From contig JAEQBH010000136.1 in NCBI GenBank assembly GCA_016808115.1, forward strand, positions 744,001 through 808,000: a stretch of DNA of 64,000 bases, read 5' to 3'. The number at the start of each line of letters is the position of its first letter. Position 1 is the stretch's first letter. This stretch comes from Tetrastigma voinierianum. Its lineage: Eukaryota; Streptophyta; Magnoliopsida; Vitales; Vitaceae. Under the pieces are notes generated by a model. The model was not told where the DNA came from, did not search any database, and was given only the letters and a program-made list of their open reading frames with translations. The position numbers were made by a program, and so were the translations under genes. Positions 11,961 to 23,760 of the stretch are shown piece after piece.

Positions 11961-13249
11961 TCATATTAAACTCCTAAAATCAATCCTAACCAAAACTACT
12001 AGTACGCACGAATAATATTGTTCTTTAATGGTTTTGGAATAGGGGCTAACGAGGAGGAAAAGCCAAACTGAGATTGAGATTCCAAGGATTGGAATCAAAG
12101 TGCAAAGTTTTTTGGGTTTGTTCTACCGACTTCTATTCCTCATTTCAAGTTTTTGCATGTTTGTTCTATATTTCCTATTCTCGTTTCAATATTTGAAATG
12201 CTTGTTCTAAATGCATAAGAAAAGCATATTGAATTTTTTAAATGATTTGAAAAAACTGATTGTGAAATGTTTGCATATGAAAATTGCATGACTATTGAAA
12301 GTGAACTATTTATACAAATGTACATATTGTAATCACACTTTGCTATAGCGATTTGAACGCCCTTAATAGAATGTCAACCGCTTTTAGTTTGTATTAAGGA
12401 TAGATCGTATACCCAACAAGGGTCAAATGGGCCAGCATCGCGAACCATTGTATTGATGTGTCATCCGATCGCCAGCCCAAATGTGGTCCAGATCGTGTTG
12501 TAAAACCGCTTGACGCCGGCCCGCAGCCCGCCGACCGTGCCGCTGACTCGATATCCTCGTGATATCAAGACATAGGTTAAATTGGCATGGGCATAACTGG
12601 AATTGATTACCAACTAAATTGAATTGCAAAAGTGAATTGAATTTGTGAGCATATTTGAATTGATTTGAGATTGTGAAATATTGAATATGTAAGGGTATTT
12701 TTGGGATGATCAATGAACTATAATCATTGTATATAACAAATATATGTATTATTTACATTGATCATCCATAATGGTTTGGAAAGTTTTGAATGTTAAATTG
12801 CATGATTTGATTTTAAATCAAACTCGAGGAATGGATTTTAGAAACCACTACATGAAAAATGCTTAGTGTATTGTTTTATTAATGAGCAGATCGAAAGTGA
12901 TAGATAGTGATCGAAATGACCCAAGATCGAGGAGCGAGTCATAAAGAAGGAAATTTCCTTATATGCTCCGACATGTGCATTCAGTCACGCCTCTCTCCTC
13001 TCCTCTCTTTTTTTGGACTGATATTTTGTAAAACACCGAATTCAACATCTATTTTTGTAAATCATTCCGAAAGGCTTGGATGCCTTCATTGTAAATGCAT
13101 TTTGTTAAATAAAATGTTAAGGGCTTGCTCACTCTTGTACCCGGCTTCCGCAAAGATATGATTTCGAGTGATCGAAAGGATACTGTGGCATCCCACCTGC
13201 CTTCTGATCCGCCTCAAACGGGTCAGGCCTTCTGGAAGTGGGTCACACA

Positions 13250-14975
13250 GGACCAAGAGAAGACTACATTTACATATCCTTATGGCACCTTTGATTTTAG
13301 AAGGTTTTCATTTAGACTATGTAAGGCTCCTGCCACCTTTCAAAGGTGTATGTTGTCTATGTTCTCAGATTTGGTGGAAGAGGCTATGGAAATCTTCATG
13401 GATGACTTCTTAGTATATGGATCCAGTTTTGAGAAATGTTTAGAAAATTTGGAAACGGTACTTCAGAGGTGCTAAGATAAGAATTTACCTTTGAATTGGG
13501 AAAATTACCATTTCATAGTAACATAGGGTATTGTCTTGGGGCATAAGATTTCTGCAACTGGGTTAGAAGTGGACCAAGCAAAGGTTTCTTTCATAAAAAC
13601 TCTCTTGCCACCTACAACAGTTAAAGGGATAAGAAGTTTCCTGGGATATGCTGGATTTTACAGGGAGATTTATATGGGACTTCTCAAAAATCTCAAGACC
13701 ATTATGTAGATTGTTGGAAAAAGATGCAAAATTTGATTTTGATGAATCATGAAGATTTGCATTTGAAGAAATTAAGTCCAGATTGGTTATAGCTCCCATC
13801 ATCGTAACACTTGCCTGGAATAAAGAGTTTGAAATAATGTGTAATGCTAGTGACTATGCAATGGGAGCAGTATTGGGACAAAGAATTGAAAAGATATTCA
13901 GGGTCATATACTATGCCAGCAAAACCATCAATGAGGCATAAGAGAACTACTCTACCATAGAAAAGGAGATGCTGGTAATGGTGTTTGCTTGTGAAAAATT
14001 CAAGCCTTACATATTGGGGTCCATGTTATAATACACACTGATCATGCAGCAATTAAATAACTGATGGCAAAGAAAGATGCAAACCAAGATCAAGCCATAT
14101 GGGTATTATCATTGCAAGAGATTGATTTAGAAATCACAGATAAGAAGGGTAGTGACAATGTGATAGCTAATCACTTGTCTAGATTAGAAAGGCCTACTGA
14201 AGGTGAAAAGGGAAATGAAATAGCAGAAAATTTTCCTGATGAGCAGCTTTTTCAGTTATCAATCTAAGTACCTTGGTATGCTGATATTGTGAATTACTTA
14301 GCCTGTGGAATTATGCCACCTGGGTTTAGCTACCAGTAGAAAAGAAAGTTGAGAACTAATAACAAATTTTATATATGGGATGATCCACTACTGTTTAGAA
14401 GAGGAGCAGATTTGACTATCAGGAGATGTGTACTAGAAACAGAACAAGGCAAAATTCTTGATGAATGTAATGCAACACCTTATGGAGGACACTTTGCAGA
14501 AGATAGAACAACCCATAAAATTCTCCAATCAGGTTTTTATTAGCCTACTCTATTCAGAGACTATTTTGAATGGTGAAACATTGTGATAAATGTTAGAGAA
14601 TGGGCAACATAAGCAGAAGAAATGAGATGCCCCTACAAGGAATCTTGGTGGTGCAAATTTTTTATGTATGGGGAATAGACTTCATGGGACCTTTCCCATC
14701 CTCATTTGGAAATTTATATATTCTCCTAACTGTGGATTATGTATCCAAATGGGTGGAAGTAATAGCTTGTCCCATAAATGATGCCAACACAGTGGTGGGA
14801 GTTCATTCAAAGAAATATTTTGGGTAGATTTGGAGCACCCAGAATAATCATTAGTGATAAGGGAAGCCATTTTTCCAACAAAGTGTTTGCAAAACTCATG
14901 AACAAATATGGAATCAAACACGTAACGGGATTGGCTTATCACGACAATGACTCAAGGGGAATACAAGGCAGGAAT
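13250..14975 (+). pseudogene. H1, part 3: RT, RNase H and integrase remnant
   Basis: RT continues in the ORF at 13125-13475 with EKTTFTYPYGTFDFRRF, APATFQRCM and the catalytic IFMDDFLVYG, so both aspartates of the xxDD box are kept. RNase H follows at about 13830-14030 (CNASDYAMGAVLGQ, IYYASKTINEA) with stops. The linker ORF at 14064-14267 leads to the integrase zinc finger ORF at 14349-14543 (RRCVLETEQGKILDE, PYGGHFAED). The integrase core appears at 14655-14950 (VWGIDFMGPFPSSFGN, then IIISDKGSHFSNK), so the first two acidic residues are seen. The frame is lost before the third, where an LTR fragment begins. A TAG at 14337-14339 is shared with H2. Non-functional. Confidence 0.85.
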
Positions 14976-16602
14976 GTTGCGACAAACTCACAATAAGGAT
15001 TTAGACTTGAGAAACTGCACTTATTTCGCGACATCCATAAACTTTGTCGCGGTAAACTTGATAAAAGGCAGACATTGAAGACAACATAAATGCTGCAACA
15101 AACCCACAACAAAGCCTAAAGACACATAAGTAAAGCTGCAACGTCGCGACGCGGACAAACAATGCTACAACAAAGACATTCATTGGGCCTGCATGGAAAT
15201 CCACAAATTTAGCCTTGAATTATGGCCCAACATTTTAGGGCCTATAAATAGGAAGCGCCTAGGGTAATGTGTGCACAACTTTTTCTCAACTTTCAGCAAT
15301 CCTTGACCGCTTGAGGAGAATTGAAGTTTCCTGTATATATTTTTATTTTATTTTTCTTTTATTTTTATTCTTTGAATCAGAGTAATTGATCTAATGCGAA
15401 TCATGGAGCTCAGATTAATGTTTATGTTGTTTTCAACTATGCTTGAATTTTAGTGGAATTTGGAAATTTTTTGGAATTCATTTGAATTTAGTTTTTATTG
15501 CAATTTCGATGAATTTTTGTGATCAACTAGTCATTGTGATTTGTGATCCAGATTTGAAATGCTAAGCTTCCTCTGGGAAGGAATTTGGTGTTTTGAGTAT
15601 CATTTGTGTTATTTACTGAAGTATTGAGTATGAACATTGGATTGATCTAATTGGTATTACTCTTGTATTGAGTTGTTCTTAATATCATTGGTTTATACCC
15701 AAAAGGAGTTGTATCCTTGTTTTGATTTCCAAGATCCCTCTGAGTGACACAGAGATGGACTACCTGAGGGCAAAGATCAATCATCTAGGGGTATTTTGCA
15801 TTGATATTCAATGAACTAATGTACTCTAAGTGTAATTTTGATACTTCGCAATTGTTGTTCCTACCTCTGTAGGACTATTTGCTGAAACATCCTCTTTCAT
15901 CCTTAGAGGTTTCATTTCAATTCAACAGAATGATCTTAATCTCAATTAGCTTAGATTCTAATCAAGGAGAAAGAACATTTTAATGAATTGCAGACTGAGG
16001 TACTAATTGCATTGAGAAAGGCTTGTGTTATCCTGTCTATGGGGACAAGCAATTTTCAGTCCTAAGAAATGGTTGTGAAGTATTGGAAAGGAAAAACAAC
16101 CAGATCTTAAAAGGGCCGACTCTTAAAAGTAACTAATTAGACCCATTGACATGGTTTAGGAATATGGTCTCCTAATTAGTGAAATGTATAGTATCAGGAG
16201 GTTTCCAAGGCTATACTAATTTTCTCTTGGACTAGTCCAGAATTCACAACCATCACTAATTTGTTTTATATAAACCTATTGCAAATTGATAATCAGAGCA
16301 TTGGTTCATTTCTTGGTGTTGTATCAATTTAGTGAAATCTCTGATTCATTTATTTTTAATTTCTTTTCAAATGGAGAAAATTAAACAAAAAGTATTTTGA
16401 TTATAGTTTATTCAATTAGTTTACAAATTATTTCAAAACAATTGTCCTAATAGTGACTATCTTGAGTAGTAGGGGTAGTTGATCTTTTGATTTTCAATCA
16501 ATCCTCTTGGGAATGATATCTGGACTTAAAATCCATTTTATTAATTGTATGACCTGTGCACTTGTAGTGATTTATACCACAACCAAGTTAATTGCAAATT
16601 AT
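14976..16602 (+). mobile_element. Athila/Tat-like LTR fragment with CGCGACA motifs
   Basis: The sequence changes from integrase to LTR near 14976. The first 190 bases hold CGCGACA-type motifs, followed by a TATA box at 15243, the block CCCTCTGAGTGACA at 15736, the block 'cttgtgttatcctgtctatg' at 16022, and near its end 'gggaatgatatctggactta' (16509) followed by 'cctgtgcacttg'. That last block is the usual 3' end of Tat/Athila LTRs. The U3 start (TGATGAG in the sister copies) is missing, so the copy is 5'-truncated. A primer site is expected next but is not visible after 16602. Confidence 0.75.
15243..15250 (+). promoter_or_regulatory. TATA box of LTR
   Basis: TATAAATA in the context 'gcctataaataggaag', about 70-90 bases after the last CGCGAC-like motif. 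The same order, motif array then TATA, is seen at 42467 and 47401. Confidence 0.65.
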
Positions 16603-16626
16603 TACATACACAACAGAAAACAATTC

Positions 16627-16887
16627 TTATATATTCAGTTTAATCAATTTTTTGGCATATCTTTTGGGGATTGGAAACAGTGTCTGATATTTTATGTCAT
16701 TCACTACCTTAATTTGGTCTATGTTAAAAAATTTAGTCGAACAACAACCAACTTTTTTTTCTCTGAAATCCTCCATATTATCCATAGGCTGATGTTCCAA
16801 TTGATTAACTGCTCTCTTATCTCTCTGAATTCTTCTCAAAGTCTCTTCGATTTCAATATCTAATGGTATAAGATTTTTAGCAATCAA
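16627..16887 (-). pseudogene. Start of a gag-like ORF, Athila/Tat type, reverse strand
   Basis: The 86-residue minus-strand ORF begins about 125 bases inside a tRNA-Asp-type primer site (17030-17014) and contains IEIEETLRRIQRDKRA, which resembles the acidic/arginine-rich start of Tat/Athila gag proteins. It ends where the oppositely oriented LTR fragment (ending near 16602) begins, so only the first part of gag remains. The placement after primer site and leader is the main support. The similarity is short and from memory of the family. Confidence 0.5.
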
Positions 16888-17013
16888 TCTTCACATGTAA
16901 CCTAATGGTACCTAAAAATTCATAGAAGAAAACTAAATGTCAAGAATTTAAAAGAGATGTTTGAAGTACAAGAGATGCACTTAGTATCGATATTAGCAAA
17001 AAACATCGTGACT

Positions 17014-17030
17014 CCCTGGCAACGGCGCCA
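17014..17030 (-). promoter_or_regulatory. Primer binding site, tRNA-Asp type, reverse strand
   Basis: The minus strand reads TGGCGCCGTTGCCAGGG, the well-known plant Athila/Tat primer site complementary to the 3' end of tRNA-Asp with one or two differences. It lies 6 bases from the LTR end at 17037. It fixes the orientation of this element as reverse. Confidence 0.85.
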
Positions 17031-17036
17031 AAAACT

Positions 17037-18196
17037 TGATAGGTGTAATTGTGTTTTGTATTAAAATTACATGAAAAGGCATACAATTAATGCCTATTAG
17101 TGAAAGTATAGGCTTGTCAAGTAACACAGTGTACTGAACATACAAAGATCTATCCACAGGAAGAAACGGGATGCTAAGTACCAAAATTTGCCTACCTCTC
17201 TAATATCCAAACAGATAATTGTGATGATTTGAGCATAATCTAAATTAAAGTACTTAATTGTCAAACTAGAAAATTGATTACATAAGTTAAGGGTCTGACA
17301 AGATGACGGGGTTCTGTGGCAGGTCGAGTACCAGGAAATCCATTTATGTTCGAACCATAATCCTATTCTATTGTTTCGTGGAGAAGTTCTTGGGCGATTC
17401 CCTGACTACTTAACATGCTTCTGGTCAAATAACCTACCAACTAATGTTTTGCTTCACTAACTCAAGCAATCGGCAAAGGCTTTAAGTCTAAAGAATTCCA
17501 CACGCCCTAATTACCATGATTTCCTACACCACTCAACTAATTAGCTATTGATTTTACTCATATAATCTTACCTTTCTTAGATCTCATAGAGAACCACTCA
17601 CCACATTAATATTGGTAAGATATTAACATGGAAACAGAATCAAGCATGAATCAATAGAGGTTCAATCTCATGAAGCAATAAAAGAAAGAATTCTAGCAAT
17701 TAGATATAAGCTTCATATCTAAAATACAACAAAAACCTTAGTTTATGAACATTATGAAAATCTGAAACATCATTAAACTTAGATAAAACATAAAAATCGC
17801 AAAGGAAATAGTTATAGTGTTGAAATAGATAAATCTTTCATCTTCGTCTTCCTACTCCCAATCACAAGATCTTCTAAGAGTCGATGTTTGTCTTCACGTC
17901 TGTCTCACCCCTTCTATCAAGAGCTGAACCCTCCAAAGTGTGAACTTCTTGAAATTAGGGCATTATTGCTTATAAACCTCCGAAAGAGATCGGTTCCGGA
18001 TGCCAAACTAGGCTGGACTCAAGAACAGGCCCAACGACGTCTCGATGGTGGAGCAGGATTTTCATTATTCCATATTTTGGCCTCCAAAATGCCTCAATTT
18101 GACCTAAATTGCAAAAAGAAACTAATATTAACATGATGTGAGTGTTATTTATTATGATAAAATAGATTAAAAAAACATAAAAACTGGGGCATTATA
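17037..18196 (-). mobile_element. 5' LTR of a reverse-strand Athila/Tat-like element
   Basis: Read on the minus strand, this LTR ends 'cacctatca' immediately before the spacer and primer site. A TATA-like box lies at 17969-17977 (minus strand). It is of a different subfamily from the forward LTR at 14976 and lacks CGCGACA motifs. The outer end is placed near 18196, where the minus strand has a TATAATGCCCCAG start, but this end is uncertain. The ORF at 17888-18136 is not conserved. Confidence 0.65.
17969..17977 (-). promoter_or_regulatory. TATA-like box, reverse LTR
   Basis: The plus strand reads CTTATAAAC, so the minus strand reads GTTTATAAG, followed downstream on the minus strand by 'caataatgccctaatttc'. 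Its position inside the LTR fits an R start shortly after. There is no experimental support. Confidence 0.4.
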
Positions 18197-19539
18197 ATGA
18201 TTGTTTTAATATTCACTATTTATTCACTATGAAATGTATAATCAATATACCTATTTGATATATCAAAATTAATGGAAGTTAATATAATATCTCACTACAT
18301 ATGAAATTTGATTCTTTGATGATATATTTCCTTTGAATTGACCATTATCACAATATAGTCTATTAAACGTTGAACTGATCTGATAAAACTAAAGAGAAAA
18401 TGAAGTATAATATTCATGATGTCAGAGATATTTCTCGGTCGTTAATCATTTCAGCAAACTTGTCGAAACTATAGACAAACTGGATGAAGAAAAAGAGTAT
18501 AACAACTAATGATCATAAATGAATATTATCTCCTCATTAATATGATCCTTCAGTTAGTGATGTTTAATCCCTATTAATTATGAGAGGATCCATGGATTTA
18601 TTTATTCTCAAAGAACCGTCATTTCTTATCAGATAAGATCTACCCTCAAGTCAAAAGGTTTATAGGTGTACAAGAACTTTATATAGAGAACATCACACCA
18701 TGATGAGATCGATTGATTAGTCTGATGTTACCAGCTAATCCATAAGTTCGAAAATTTTTTATAACCAAAGAGTAATTAACTCTCAATTTATCTATCATCC
18801 ATAACATTAAAGATCACAACAAGGGTAGATATGTCCCCACTGAACAGTATAACTGATAAAGCAAAACTTTCTCTAAAAAGAAATAGTAATCATATGCTGC
18901 ACCAAAAATAGTCAATAACTCTATTTGATCACAGTAAAAACAATTTCTTAATCTTTATTCACATGATGATTAATTTATGTTTATAATTAATTATCATTAC
19001 TTTTTCATTTGCGTTTAATTTCACTCATCACTTCATCCTCATTTGACACTGCACTATTATCATTCATTTACACCCTTAGGTCCATTTAACATTTTACCAA
19101 TTTGATTTTTGGTCCTCAGAAAATTTTTGGCTACTATTCTTTCGTTTTAATTACTTAACTTTAAAACAGTACTTATTTATTCTACACACCTGAACATGTT
19201 GATAAAATTGAGTTAGGTGATTGTAATGATTTAAATCATACATGCTTGCATCTTATGACTACTGAAGCCTTTAAATATGCTGATAAATTATGGGAAAGAT
19301 GATGACATATAATCGTCCATCAATAGCTGACTATACTACACAGATCCAAAGTTCATATCCTAGTGTTTCACTTTACAACCAAAATGTATGCAGATGACTC
19401 ACCAGCTGTAATTTTAAAGATGAATACTATATTGAGAGATTTATCACTGGTTTTAGCAATGGACCATGGAATACATGGATTCTGATTTTATCAAAATGCC
19501 TTATAATTTTATGTAGTTTCTGCATTTAGCAATTTATCG
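18197..19539. other. Unassigned AT-rich DNA, probably decayed transposon sequence
   Basis: About 1.3 kb with no conserved coding sequence. Words such as 'atatgtccccactgaacag' (18828) and the general AT-rich layout are reminiscent of copia-type LTRs, but I cannot find termini or a primer site. The last 300 bases before 19540 may be a frameshifted gag fragment. Confidence 0.3.
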
Positions 19540-19830
19540 ACAGTAGCCGTTAAAAACTCCATCCAAAAGCTTGATCAACTTCAAGACCATTAAGCCCACT
19601 TTGAAAAGGGTGGCTAAAACTGTGATGCTTGTGGACTCTTCTGTTTCTAAGAAAGGTTCTAAGAATAAGAAGAAAAAGAAAAGGCCAATGCAATCGAAGG
19701 AAGGCATAACTAATAAAAAGGTCAAGGAGACAACACCAAAAGGCACTTGCTTCCATTGTGGCCAAGATGGTCATTAGAGAAGAAATTGCAAATTCTATTT
19801 GGGGTCCTTGATGAAGAAGGAGGAGTGGTG
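19540..19830 (+). pseudogene. Copia-like gag fragment with zinc knuckle
   Basis: The ORF at 19571-19777 has a lysine-rich tract (KKGSKNKKKKKR) and then GTCFHCGQDGH. Just past its stop codon the same frame gives RRNC, completing a CX2CX4HX4C zinc knuckle. This spacing and basic context are typical of Ty1/copia gag. The stop codon (TAG) takes the place of the tryptophan usual in that motif. It is joined within tens of bases to Athila-like protease sequence, so it is either a captured fragment or a junction of two decayed elements. Confidence 0.65.
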
Positions 19831-20960
19831 AGCCTATCATCCACTTGGAGTGCTGTGATCCAGAAGAATTTACAAATGAAGATGTAGGATCCAGCTAGCT
19901 TCTCCATTCACTACACCATAGGGAATTATGAATGTGGAAGAGCATTGTGTGACTTGGAGCCAGACACCTCGATGCTACTCATCGCTAGGAAGAGATTATT
20001 TGGGAGCTACTCCTATAGCCACATGACACTTCGATGGCGTGACATAACTATGGCTCCAAACTAGGATACTTAAAGGCTTAATCAAAGTAGAAGTTTATTT
20101 TCCCCAGGGATTTTGCGGGTAAATTGATATAGAGGAAGGATAAAACAAATTCCATTATATTGGAAGGCCATTCCTTGCCATAGATGTTCTGATAGATGTG
20201 AAGAAAGGAGAACTCACTCTAGAGTAGGAGAAGAAAAAGTACACTTCAATTTGAATTAGAGTTTGAAACAACTTGATTTTGACAATGCTGAATGTAAGAA
20301 TGTAGAATAAGTAGTTCATCGCTCCCAACTGGATCTATGATTGTAAAATCTTAATTTAATGAATGAGAATGAGATACTTGATGAAGTTTTGATGTTGAAT
20401 ATCTCCAAAGCCTTGAATTTAAAGAAACAAAGGCTCGCCTAAAAGAAATCAAAGGCACAGTCAAGCAAAATAGTGAAGAAAATGGGCAAGAAGTAGAAAA
20501 CTAAAGGGTTAATTTTGAAGGAATTATCCAAACACTTGAAATATGCCTTCTTAGGAGCTGAAAGAGCATAACCTATAATCATAGCAGTTGGCTTCACAAA
20601 AGAAAATGAATAGAAACTGATAAGAATTCTCAAGAAATATAAAGAAGCCATAGCTTGGTCAGTAGAAGACTTGAAGGGGATCAGTCCTTCAATTTGCATG
20701 CATAAAATCCTCCTAGAGGAGAATGCAAAAACATTAATTGAACATCAGAGAAGACTGAACCTAGTGATGAAAGAAGTTGTCAGGAAAGAGGTCTTGAAAT
20801 GAATTAATGAGGATTCATCATAACTGCATACTGGTAATCCTGGCCATGGTCTCTAAAAGGGTGATCACAATAATCGGAAATGAGAAGAATGAACTGATTC
20901 CAATAAGAACTAACAAGATGGAGGGTGTGCATTGATTACAGAAAATTGAACATAGCAACC
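19831..20960 (+). pseudogene. H2, part 1: Athila/Tat-like protease and start of RT
   Basis: The frame gives SAVIQKNLQMKM, YTIGNYECGRALCDLE and later, after frameshifts, CEERRTHS and VHFNLN, matching the protease end in H1 at 6606. The protease DLGA-type catalytic site is altered to DLEPD. The linker ORF shadows at 20439-20699 cover LKELSKHLKYAFLGAE and ISPSICMHKILLEENAKT on the plus strand, followed by HQRRLNLVMKEVVRKEVLK, the N-terminal RT region. It stops at GVCIDYRKLNIAT(T) at 20960, exactly where element K is inserted. RT resumes at 40603. Many stops; non-functional. Confidence 0.8.
20956..20960 (+). repeat. Target site duplication of element K, left copy
   Basis: CAACC directly precedes the LTR start TGATTAC. 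The same CAACC follows the LTR end TAATCA at 40598-40602. Removing the element and one copy restores a continuous RT reading (IAT then RKD), so this is a true 5-bp duplication. Confidence 0.9.
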
Positions 20961-22231
20961 TGATTACTACCCAAACAGTGTTGTTTTACACTCTTATTAC
21001 TACAGGTTTTGAGCACTTTTTGCGTTGTAATCAACCTAATTAACCCGGTTGGCATGTTAAGGACCTAGCTATGCTACTGATAATATTTTATGGTGAATTT
21101 TGTAGTTTTCACAATCTAATTATCTGTTAGAGAGTCACTGTTCATGGGGAATTCAAGTTGAATCGTAGTCAGATCAAAATTAAAGAAGAAGAAGAGACAG
21201 CTGCATAACCTGGTAATTGCATGGTTTATAAATTTCACAACCCTTGTGAAATTTCGTAGGGTTGGGAATTTGGCTGCTCCTATTGTTGACTTTTTTTGTA
21301 CTCTTTTCGATATCTTCTAAATTTGTCCCTATGTAATAGTGATTCTCTTTTGATATTTTTGTAAAGTGTATATGCAGTATGGCATATATGCTAGAGACAA
21401 GACTTTGTAATAAGAAAATTCATTGAAATTGAAAAAGCTTCATGGAGAAGCCTCGTGTTTTTCTCTCTGGATTTTCTCTCATTTTCTCTCTAGCCAAACA
21501 CCCTCTGAGGATGACAACTAAGAGGATGAGTGGCTAAACCCCCTTCCTCCTTGAAGTAGAAGGCCACTGGGTGAAGGATAGTAAGGTAAACTAAGGGTTT
21601 CCATGCTTTTCACATAGGTATTCACTGTCATTACTATTCCTCTCTTCAACAATAGGTTTTTATCCCTTCGAATCACCTTGAATGGTCAGTATTTGGTAAG
21701 CTTTCAGGGCTCATTGGATGCTTAATGTTAGATCCAGTGATGGTCGTTAGTTATCATTTATGAGCCATTGGAAGGTGAGTGAAAGAGACTTGTGTTTTTA
21801 CTGATTGAGAACATTAATGGCTAGTGAATGCCATTTTCAAAGAGATGTAATGAGGGTCAGTTTTTATAGCTAAATGAAGATTTGGTTCGGGAGCTAACTA
21901 TACGTTATCCTCCCTATTGCGAGATAAAGACCCGAAAACCCTCTCATTTGCCTAAAAGAACCTAGGGCCTCTTTCCATATTCTAATATGTTTTATTTTCA
22001 ATGACAACCATTAAAACCAACCTCTTTTTATGAAAACCCAAAATCCAAAATGATTTCACCAGTTTAAACTTCACTGTCAGTCATTTCCACGAAGAAAACC
22101 CATCCCTGCGGATTCATCTCTAGAACCACTGCATTATAGTAGCTATAAGTACGCCTGCATTTCCAGGTAGTTAGGTTATAAATACCGTTGATTCAGAATA
22201 CCCAACGGGCTAAACAAGCACACACGAATCA
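20961..22231 (+). mobile_element. 5' LTR of element K
   Basis: It starts TGATTACTACCC and ends 'cacacgaatca' at 22231. Nearly every block recurs in order in the 3' LTR, for example 'gttgttttacactcttatta' (20980 and 37221), 'gaggatgacaact' (21507 and 37772) and 'tcaccttgaatggtcag' (21681 and 37931). U3 holds a palindromic cluster 'cttgtgaaatttcg' near 21243, and a TATA-like 'gcatatatgc' lies near 21381. Confidence 0.88.
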
Positions 22232-22477
22232 AATGGAGTCGCTGTTTATGGGATGGCGCTCAGCGCAAATGACAATATTAACACTGCGATCCTCATCACA
22301 AGTTTTGGGTGAATTTCTATTCTATTTTCTATTCTTCTAGTAGTTTCATCAAGTTAGGTTACTTGACATTCATTATACTGTTCATACTTATTATTTTTCC
22401 TTAGCTAACACTAACCCTTGTTGGTAGAGTTTTTTTTGTTTCTTGTTGGTGTTGTCCTGTTTTTCATGTAGGAGTTT
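22232..22477 (+). promoter_or_regulatory. Leader of element K with a decayed primer site
   Basis: Directly after the LTR the sequence reads 'aatggagtcgctg', then 'gggatggc'. This can be aligned with a tRNA-Asp-type primer site (TGGCGCCGTTGCCGGGGAT) but with many mismatches, so the site is either badly decayed or of another tRNA type. The rest is a pyrimidine-rich untranslated leader up to the first gag ATG. Confidence 0.45.
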
Positions 22478-23760
22478 ATGTTCCAGTGGTTTACCAATTC
22501 AAAAGGCAGATTGGTTAAAATCAATATCCCACAGGAATCACAAGAAACAGATCCTAAAGTGAGTCTGAATTTTGATCCAATGGAACCCCCACATAAAGAG
22601 CAGCATAGTCAACAGGGAGTGGAGAGGAACCTTAATGCATTTAGATCCACGATGGACCATATACACCCTCCATGACTGAGTGCACCCTCTTACATTATAC
22701 CTCCAGTTGAGGAAATGGTTATTAGGCCTTATCTGGTGCCACTCCTCCCACTTTTCATGGTATGGAGAGTGAGAACCCCTATACACATATCATGGAATTT
22801 GAGGAGGTTTGCAACACCTTCAAGGAGGATATGACCACAATGGACGTAATGAGACTTAAGCTTTTTCCTTTCACATTGAAGGATAAAGCTAAGATTTGGC
22901 TCAACTCCCTGAGGCCAAGGACCATCCGAAATTCTTAGCTAATGAAAACTAAAATTTTATGGCTGATGGTATATATGGTACTGGCATGTCCTCGCCCATG
23001 GTTTACACCTCATAATGTCGCTTGTTTTACGACATATTTCTCTTACCCCAAGCGCTTGTTGGAGACTATGTGTGGAGAATATTTCTTAAGAAAAAATCCA
23101 GAGGAGGCTTTGGATTTCTTGGGGTATGTAGCTGAAGCTTCAAAGGATTGGGATGAGCCTAACCCAAGAGAAATGGAAAGAATGAAACCTCAACCTAAAG
23201 ACACGGTGGCACGTATTCCTTCCGGGAGGACTGGGACACGATGTCAAACTTTCAACCTTAGCTAGAAGGTTGGAAGAACTGGAAATGAGAAACCACCATG
23301 AGGTGCAAGCAGTGACCGAGACTCCTATGCTAAACAAGCCATGTTTCATCTGTCGGTTCATTGAACATTCGGGAGAGCAATGCCCAACTATTCTAGCAAT
23401 GAGGGAGGTGTTGAACAAGCCAATGTTGTTGGTTAATTCAAACCATCAACCAATGCACCATATGGCAAGACCTGCAACCTTAGTTGAGAAATTGACCCAA
23501 ACCTCCCGGTCAAGACCCCACAAGATGCACCTCCCCGCTCTCCATAAAGATGCCAGGTCTCGCTTATCACAACTACAACTAACTTCTCCAACTTGAACAA
23601 GCCATCTTAAATTGTTGCAAAGTGGTAGGTAACTTTGTAGAGGAGCAGAAAGCAGTTAATGTCCAAGAAAATCAGAGAATTGATACCGTGGAGAGCACTT
23701 TAAACAAGAGATTATATGGGTTCCAGAGCGAAATTGCTTAAAAATGTGACAACCTGTAGT
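22478..23760 (+). pseudogene. gag of element K, broken
   Basis: The ORF at 22478-22675 gives the N-terminus (MFQWFTNSKGRL). After a stop and a frameshift, the retrotransposon gag core appears at about 22745-22940 (FEEVCNTFKEDM, then LKLFPFTLKDKAKIWLNSL). The ORF at 22942-23265 continues with LLETMCGEYFLRKNPEEALDFL and SKDWDEPN. The ORF at 23270-23596 has a zinc knuckle CFICRFIEHSGEQC with perfect CX2CX4HX4C spacing. At least three frame changes are needed to read through, so no full Gag can be made. Gag would form the particle and bind element RNA. The family match is to Athila/Tat gag. Confidence 0.85.

Larger units (their letters stand above)
9832..13249 (+). mobile_element. Chromovirus-type LTR with tandem arrays, inserted in the RT of H1
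   Basis: It begins TGTAACGCCCC at 9832, exactly after the RT words for IAIAP, and ends GGGTCACACA at 13249, exactly before DQEKTTF. Its end is an imperfect inverted copy of its start. The part at about 12120-12900 matches the LTR at 3021 (for example 'gaacgcccttaatagaatgt' at 12355 and 5536), while the middle differs and holds two tandem arrays (10505-10880 and 10990-11960). A splice-donor-like block (AGGAGGTAGG) lies near 10395. No internal genes, so probably a solo LTR. I see no target duplication; the RT words simply abut on each side. Confidence 0.8.

Noticed and set aside
16507..16863. A 118-residue plus-strand ORF at the end of an LTR
   Set aside because: It crosses the LTR end and the antisense of a gag start; its sequence has no domain.
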